DNA from: Tretioscincus oriximinensis
Taxonomy: Eukaryota; Chordata; Lepidosauria; Squamata; Gymnophthalmidae
DNA length: 64,000 nucleotides
NCBI GenBank assembly: GCA_022410635.1
Contig: JAJVDF010000449.1
Coordinates: 575,623-639,622 of the forward strand
Direction of reading: 5' to 3'
The notes below the pieces were generated by a model that was not told where the DNA came from, did not search any database, and saw nothing but the letters and a program-made list of their open reading frames with translations. This document shows positions 59,666 through 64,000 of this stretch, piece by piece (position 1 is the stretch's first letter; the number at the start of each line of letters is the position of its first letter). The position numbers were made by a program, and so were the translations under genes.

Positions 59666-60555
59666 CCCTCAAACCACTCCATCCAGTAGCATAGTCCTTG
59701 CATAAACACAAATGTTCACACACTGGCTTAGCAATCCCTGAACTGCCCACACAAAAAGGCTTGGCATGAAACTGCTAGCAATTGGAATCCTTTCTGCTGT
59801 TCCTGGTGTGTCGCACTGCAGAGCCTTCCTTTTCCTAATGTGTCCACGTGTGCGTTTGGCAGCCCTACTGGAAAAAGCCCGTTCTACGTTCCGTTGCCTC
59901 CCAAAGTTTTCTCAAGTTCAGGTCCATTGCTTCATGACGCACTCTCCACTTCACCCTTGCCCTTTCTTCTCCTTTCATCCTCAGTCTTTCCTAACGGGAG
60001 TCTTCCAGTGGACCCTATCTTCTCATGACTCTACATGGCCAAGGTATTCAGCGCTTGTGTTGCCAATAAAGTCAGGATGAATTTTCTTTTGTATGGACTG
60101 ATTTGATCTTTTTGCAGCCCACTACTCTCAAAACTCTTCTCCCTTACTACGAGTCAAAAGTGCTGAGTCTTCAGTATAAAATCTACCTTATGGTCCATCC
60201 CTAACAAATCCCCATTATTATCGAGAAAACCACAGATTTGACTTTTGTTGGCAAGCGATGTCTCTGATTTTTAGGGTTGAAAATCCTAGCATTTTATTCC
60301 TAGCCAAGGAATAACATGGGTTGAAAATCCTAGCTTTGATAAGTCAAATGTAATTCAAGAAGTCTTATGTCATGAAGTGATCAAGTATTGGGCAAATATA
60401 TACGCAATTATTTTAACAACTCAAAATCGGGATCCAATGGATGATGAGATCCCAAAACTTAAAGACCACATCTAGGCGAGATGTCTACATTCGCTATTTC
60501 TTTTAATTACAAAGTAGCCCAATTGCAATTCTGTCCTCGTGTGCCTGTAATATTC

Positions 60556-60645
60556 CACATTATTTATTTATTATTTATTTATTTATACTTATACCGCGCC
60601 CTATACCCGAAGGTCTCAGGGCGGCAAAAACATTAAAACATCACT
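60556..60645. mobile_element. SINE 3'-tail fragment
   Basis: (TTTA)n followed by CGCGCCCTATACCCGAAGGT and CTCAGGGCGGC, the reverse-oriented family-2 tail only. Confidence 0.6.
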
Positions 60646-61230
60646 ACAAAAATTAAAACAGTACAAAACAATATTAAAAGTAGGGATAGAGATGACATTA
60701 AATTAAATCTGTATGCAGACGATGCTATTAGTATTACTGCAGCAAGAAGATGATGTATCCACCAGAGCCACTGCACATCTGTGAACTTCTCAGCACATTG
60801 CGAGTGTGCAGTCTCCTCATTGGACGCTCTCTCCTTCTCCCCTATCTGAGCTCCAGAAAGTAAATGATGTACAGTTTTTGCCTTGAATTTTGTGGAGTTC
60901 TCATTTGTTGTTGCCTGCTCCCATAAGGGCACACCATACGATGGTATTTTAATGTGGACATGCAAGAGCCCACTATAGAACCAGCATAGAAGTACACGCA
61001 GGAAATCCACGGAAATGGCAGGATTTGAGAGAACGCATTGCTGAACCTGTATGAGAACATGAGGCAGACCCTTTCCGATATCATAGAGTTAGAAATATCC
61101 TGCCTGGATGGAGCCAAACAGTAAGTACGAGTAAGTCAAATACCTGTACCTAGAGGTACAGGTAGTTTTAGGGGCTAATAAATTTGCATCTGTGTTTCGC
61201 AAGGGGCATAATTTATTAAATTAATTAAAT

Positions 61231-61489
61231 AGAGCCAGTTTGGTGTAGTGGTTGAGTGTTGGACTCATACCTGGTAGTCTCCCGATTCGATTCCCCACTC
61301 CTCCACGAAAGCCAGCTGGGTGACCTTGGGCCAGTCACAGTTCTTTGAACTCTCTCAGCCCCACCTACTCCACAGGGTGTCTGTTGTGGAGAAAGCAACA
61401 AAAGCTATGTGCACCGCCCTATGGTTGGCCGCCCTGAGTATAGAGCAGGATACAAGTACAAATAAATAAATGAAATAAATAAATAAATC
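61231..61489 (+). mobile_element. tRNA-derived SINE, family 2, complete
   Basis: GAGCCAGTTTGGTGTAGTGG (A box), CGATTCGATTCCCC (B box), GCCAGCTGGGTGACCTTGGG, GTGGAGAAAGCAACAAAAGC and an (AAAT)n tail. It lies near the end of a possible INIP 3' UTR. Confidence 0.9.
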
Positions 61490-62242
61490 AGATGTTCAGG
61501 CACATTACCTAAGGTGAGGAAGTCTATTGCTCAAAAATAGAATTTGGAGACTTAACATGTAGAGCTGCCTCTCAAATGGGCCTAAAAAGGTACAGGAGCA
61601 TCAAATACTTTTTCCAGTATGTCTGTTGAATAAGAATTGGGAGTCATGGTGATCTAAATCTAGGAGGTAACTGTTACCATTTCTCATGTAAATGCCTGTC
61701 TTATGCAGTAAGAATACAATCAAGCTCTTCCCTACTCAGATATGCAAAGTTCTAGTATTATTTTTGTAACTAACTTACTACTTCACCATTTACACAGTTG
61801 GTCTGCAATTCCATAATATGAGCCTACCATGACAGAGGGTGTGAAGTACAGGTTTCTCACGGTTCACTTGCTACACGGGCAACTTCTTTTGACATTTTGA
61901 CACATCGCATTGAGGGCAAGGAAGCAGAGGTCTGGGTGTTGTTGAAAGGAGCTTGGAATGAACTTGGAAGAAATTGCCACTGTGAGTAGAGATAGCATTG
62001 TCATGGCATGTAACATCAAAACTCATTTTTGAGATCAGAAGGCAAGAAGAATCACTTCAGAGGTTTTTTTAAAATAGTTTAATGTTCCCTGAAAACTAAA
62101 TTCCTGGCTTCGTAGTGAAAACAAAGATATATTCAGTTGTGAGTCCTATTATGTTTACAAGCCATTGGCTGAAAGTCTGGAAATGTATCAGCTGCCGCAC
62201 TGGATGTAGGTGCCAAAACTGCCCCTTTCTGAGGATGCTCTT

Positions 62243-62338
62243 TCACTCCAGATCAAGCCGGGGTAAGACAGGAAGAATAAGATTTCCAAAAGCAGAGTCT
62301 TGCGTTATAAAATATCCTGAAGAATGTGCATGAGCATG
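62243..62338 (-). CDS. INIP: INIP, last coding exon (31 residues and stop)
   Basis: The minus strand reads HAHAHSSGYFITQDSAFGN then LILPVLPRLDLE and TGA (62243-62245). This is the C-terminus of INIP (SOSS complex subunit C), differing near the end from the RLDPE I recall for human. The acceptor is TTTTCCAG (intron side of 62339). The exon is phase 0, matching the donor of the exon at 63292. A candidate polyadenylation signal (complement of AATAAA) lies at 61212-61217, about 1 kb downstream. Confidence 0.95.
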   Translation of the reverse strand, partial: HAHAHSSGYFITQDSAFGNLILPVLPRLDLE

Positions 62339-62459
62339 CTGGAAAAGTAACACACCCCTTTATTTATCAGCTTTCTTTTAAAAAATGAGAGTACCATAGA
62401 ACAATGAAAGTCAAAGTACCATATGTTTAAAAACAGAATGCAACAATAGCTGGAACATG

Positions 62460-62678
62460 TACTGTATTTGATGGCATATATAACGCACTTTCCCCCCTCA
62501 AAATGCGCTGGTAAATATAGGGGAGCGTCCCTGCTACTCAATGTGCCGGTAAACAAAATGGGGGGTGCCACAGGATAGCATGGGGGTCAAACACTTGGGG
62601 GCAGTGTGGGGGCCAGCTGGGCGCACACAGGGGTCCATCTTATATGCTGGTGCATCATGTACACCAGCAAATACGGTA
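62460..62678. mobile_element. MITE with TACNGTATTTG termini, in INIP intron
   Basis: TACTGTATTTGATGGCATAT at left and its degenerate complement (GCAAATACGGTA) at right; about 219 bp, G-rich interior, no coding. This TAC-GTATTT type is common in vertebrate genomes; the superfamily was not determined here. Confidence 0.65.
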
Positions 62679-63291
62679 TTCTCATCCTTTACACTAGTTC
62701 ACATTAAGTAAAAATATTTTTATCATTTGAAAAAATATGTAAATCCATTAATGATTGTTACCTGCTGCTCCAGATAAACTACATTAAAATATGCAAGCAA
62801 TAAAATACATTGCAATGAGGCAATTATGAAGAAAACAGCCATTCAGATAGGATCTGCCTGTGTGACAGATACATCTTGAAGAGCTGGGAAAATACACATA
62901 TTGGGAGAGAGGCCATTTCACCAGGCAAGTTCCATCACTGCAAGAGGACATCTGCCATTGTAAAAAGACTAATCTTTACATCTTTATTAAAGAGTTTTAG
63001 ACCTAAACAAATCTGTGGCCACATCAGATGTCACTTTTTTGTTTTTTTGCTGTAGTTGGATATTCTGGAATAAAGCACATGAGAAATGCTTTATTCTGGA
63101 AGTGGAATAAGTAAACAATATTAGGATGCAGCCTTGGATAGCTAAAGGCTCCCAACTTCTTATTTTGTCCTTTTATAGAAGTTGAGAGATAATAGTATCT
63201 AATCCATTATATTTAAAAAGAAAGAAAGGAACCAACCCAGCGATGCCTGACGCATGGTCCAGACAGCTCTGCTTGGATCTGGGGACCTTAC

Positions 63292-63382
63292 CTGTAAAGC
63301 AGTTTTTTGCTGGGCCGCAATATGCTGTTGCTCCGCATGGTCACGGAAATCTTTGTTAAGGGAGGATCTTGCTAAAGAGATA
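63292..63382 (-). CDS. INIP: INIP, middle coding exon
   Basis: A 91-bp exon translating to (S)ISLARSSLNKDF, then RDHAEQQHIAAQQKTALQ, the central part of INIP. The acceptor is TTTCTTGCAG and the donor after CAG is GTAAGG. The first base completes an AGT serine with the AG left by the upstream exon (63823). The SOSS complex (INTS3, NABP1/2, INIP) binds single-stranded DNA at breaks; INIP contacts INTS3. This is family knowledge, not visible in the sequence. Confidence 0.95.
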
Positions 63383-63822
63383 CTGCAAGAAACAGAGACA
63401 GTTAGACAACCATGGTAAAGCAAACAGAATGCCACATGATATCTATGTCCTGCACTGTTTGCCTGCAAGTTCCAAAATACTAACCCCCATTCAGCATTAT
63501 TTGCATAACACTGGAGCAATCCAAGTGCACATTTACAGCTCCATTTCTGGGTCCAGAAATCTTGGTTTGCATGAAATTTCCTCTGTCAAAATTTTTGCTA
63601 GGAGAGAAGTTCATTTAATTGAGTATCACTATCCCTTGAAACCTTTCAAGAAAGGCTGAACTGGCTGAACTCGGACTGGCAACTGTCGCCTAATAACTAA
63701 GTTGAAATAGACCTCTTGAGCTAAAGATCATGGGTATTAGGAAGCAACCTTTGGTTTTCTTCATTGATCAGAGCACATGACTGAAGAATAAGAGGAGACC
63801 CCCATCTCTGAAAATGCCATAC

Positions 63823-63925
63823 CTGGCTCCAGGGTGATTTGTGGAAGATTGGTTTTGCATCAGTAGCTTTCTCTTCTCCTTGTCTAACTCAACTAAGATC
63901 GCAACTCTGTTTTTATTCTGAAAGC
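63823..63925 (-). CDS. INIP: INIP, N-terminal-side coding exon
   Basis: A 103-bp exon: GFQNKNRVAILVELDKEKRK, LLMQNQSSTNHPGA, then AG. The acceptor is TTCTCTTTAG; the donor is GTATGG (63822 downward). The first two bases complete a Gly codon begun in an exon beyond the window. The three visible exons total 290 bp. With a 25-bp first exon (ATG plus seven codons and one base, the known size in human) the protein is 104 residues, the known length. The visible part is fully open and all splice phases agree, so the gene looks functional. Confidence 0.95.
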
Positions 63926-64000
63926 CTAAAGAGAATAAGAAAAATGTTAGTGTCAACAAGTTCCTGCTATTTTTTTCAAGTACAACCTTACTAACCTAAA

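Overview
The window looks like intron-rich vertebrate DNA from a squamate reptile, possibly a gecko. The evidence is AT-rich sequence dominated by CR1-type LINE 3' ends, an L2-like LINE, a Dong/R4-like LINE tail, two tRNA-derived SINE families, TA- and 8-bp-TSD MITEs, solo LTRs and many tetranucleotide or TTC/GAA microsatellites. The species call is an inference. The gene calls rest on direct translation and splice-phase matching.

Two genes are present, arranged tail to tail as I recall them in human 9q32. KIAA1958 lies on the + strand. A large coding exon with the start codon (24223-25378) splices in phase to a terminal coding exon (38158-39203), giving a predicted 733-residue protein. A likely untranslated exon lies upstream (17158-17254). 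The C-terminal half is the Crypton-derived (DUF3504, tyrosine-recombinase-like) domain, and its catalytic motifs are visibly replaced. INIP lies on the - strand at the right edge, with three coding exons (63823-63925, 63292-63382, 62243-62338). Its first coding exon is outside the window. With the usual 8-codon first exon it would come to exactly 104 residues. INIP is the small subunit of the SOSS single-strand-DNA-binding complex.

Layout: 1-480 is an inverted GATA/GTAG-type tetranucleotide block. About 480-24200 is 5' intronic or upstream sequence of KIAA1958 with repeats. 25379-38157 is its intron, holding a 63-bp minisatellite, a long hairpin, SINEs and an L2 fragment. 39204-62242 is the intergenic and 3' region. 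It is dense in repeats and contains a decayed copy of a second KIAA1958-type Crypton exon (about 48235-51803), split by repeats and by a MITE inserted at a TA dinucleotide.

No prokaryotic-style system, CRISPR array or new multigene system is present. The most notable items are the decayed second Crypton-like exon, an almost perfect 35-bp-arm hairpin at 27813-27888, a family of three same-orientation solo LTRs with 5-bp TSDs (one with a paralogous empty site), a Dong/R4-like tail embedded in a TAA repeat, and a CR1 copy with a fold-back at its 5' junction.
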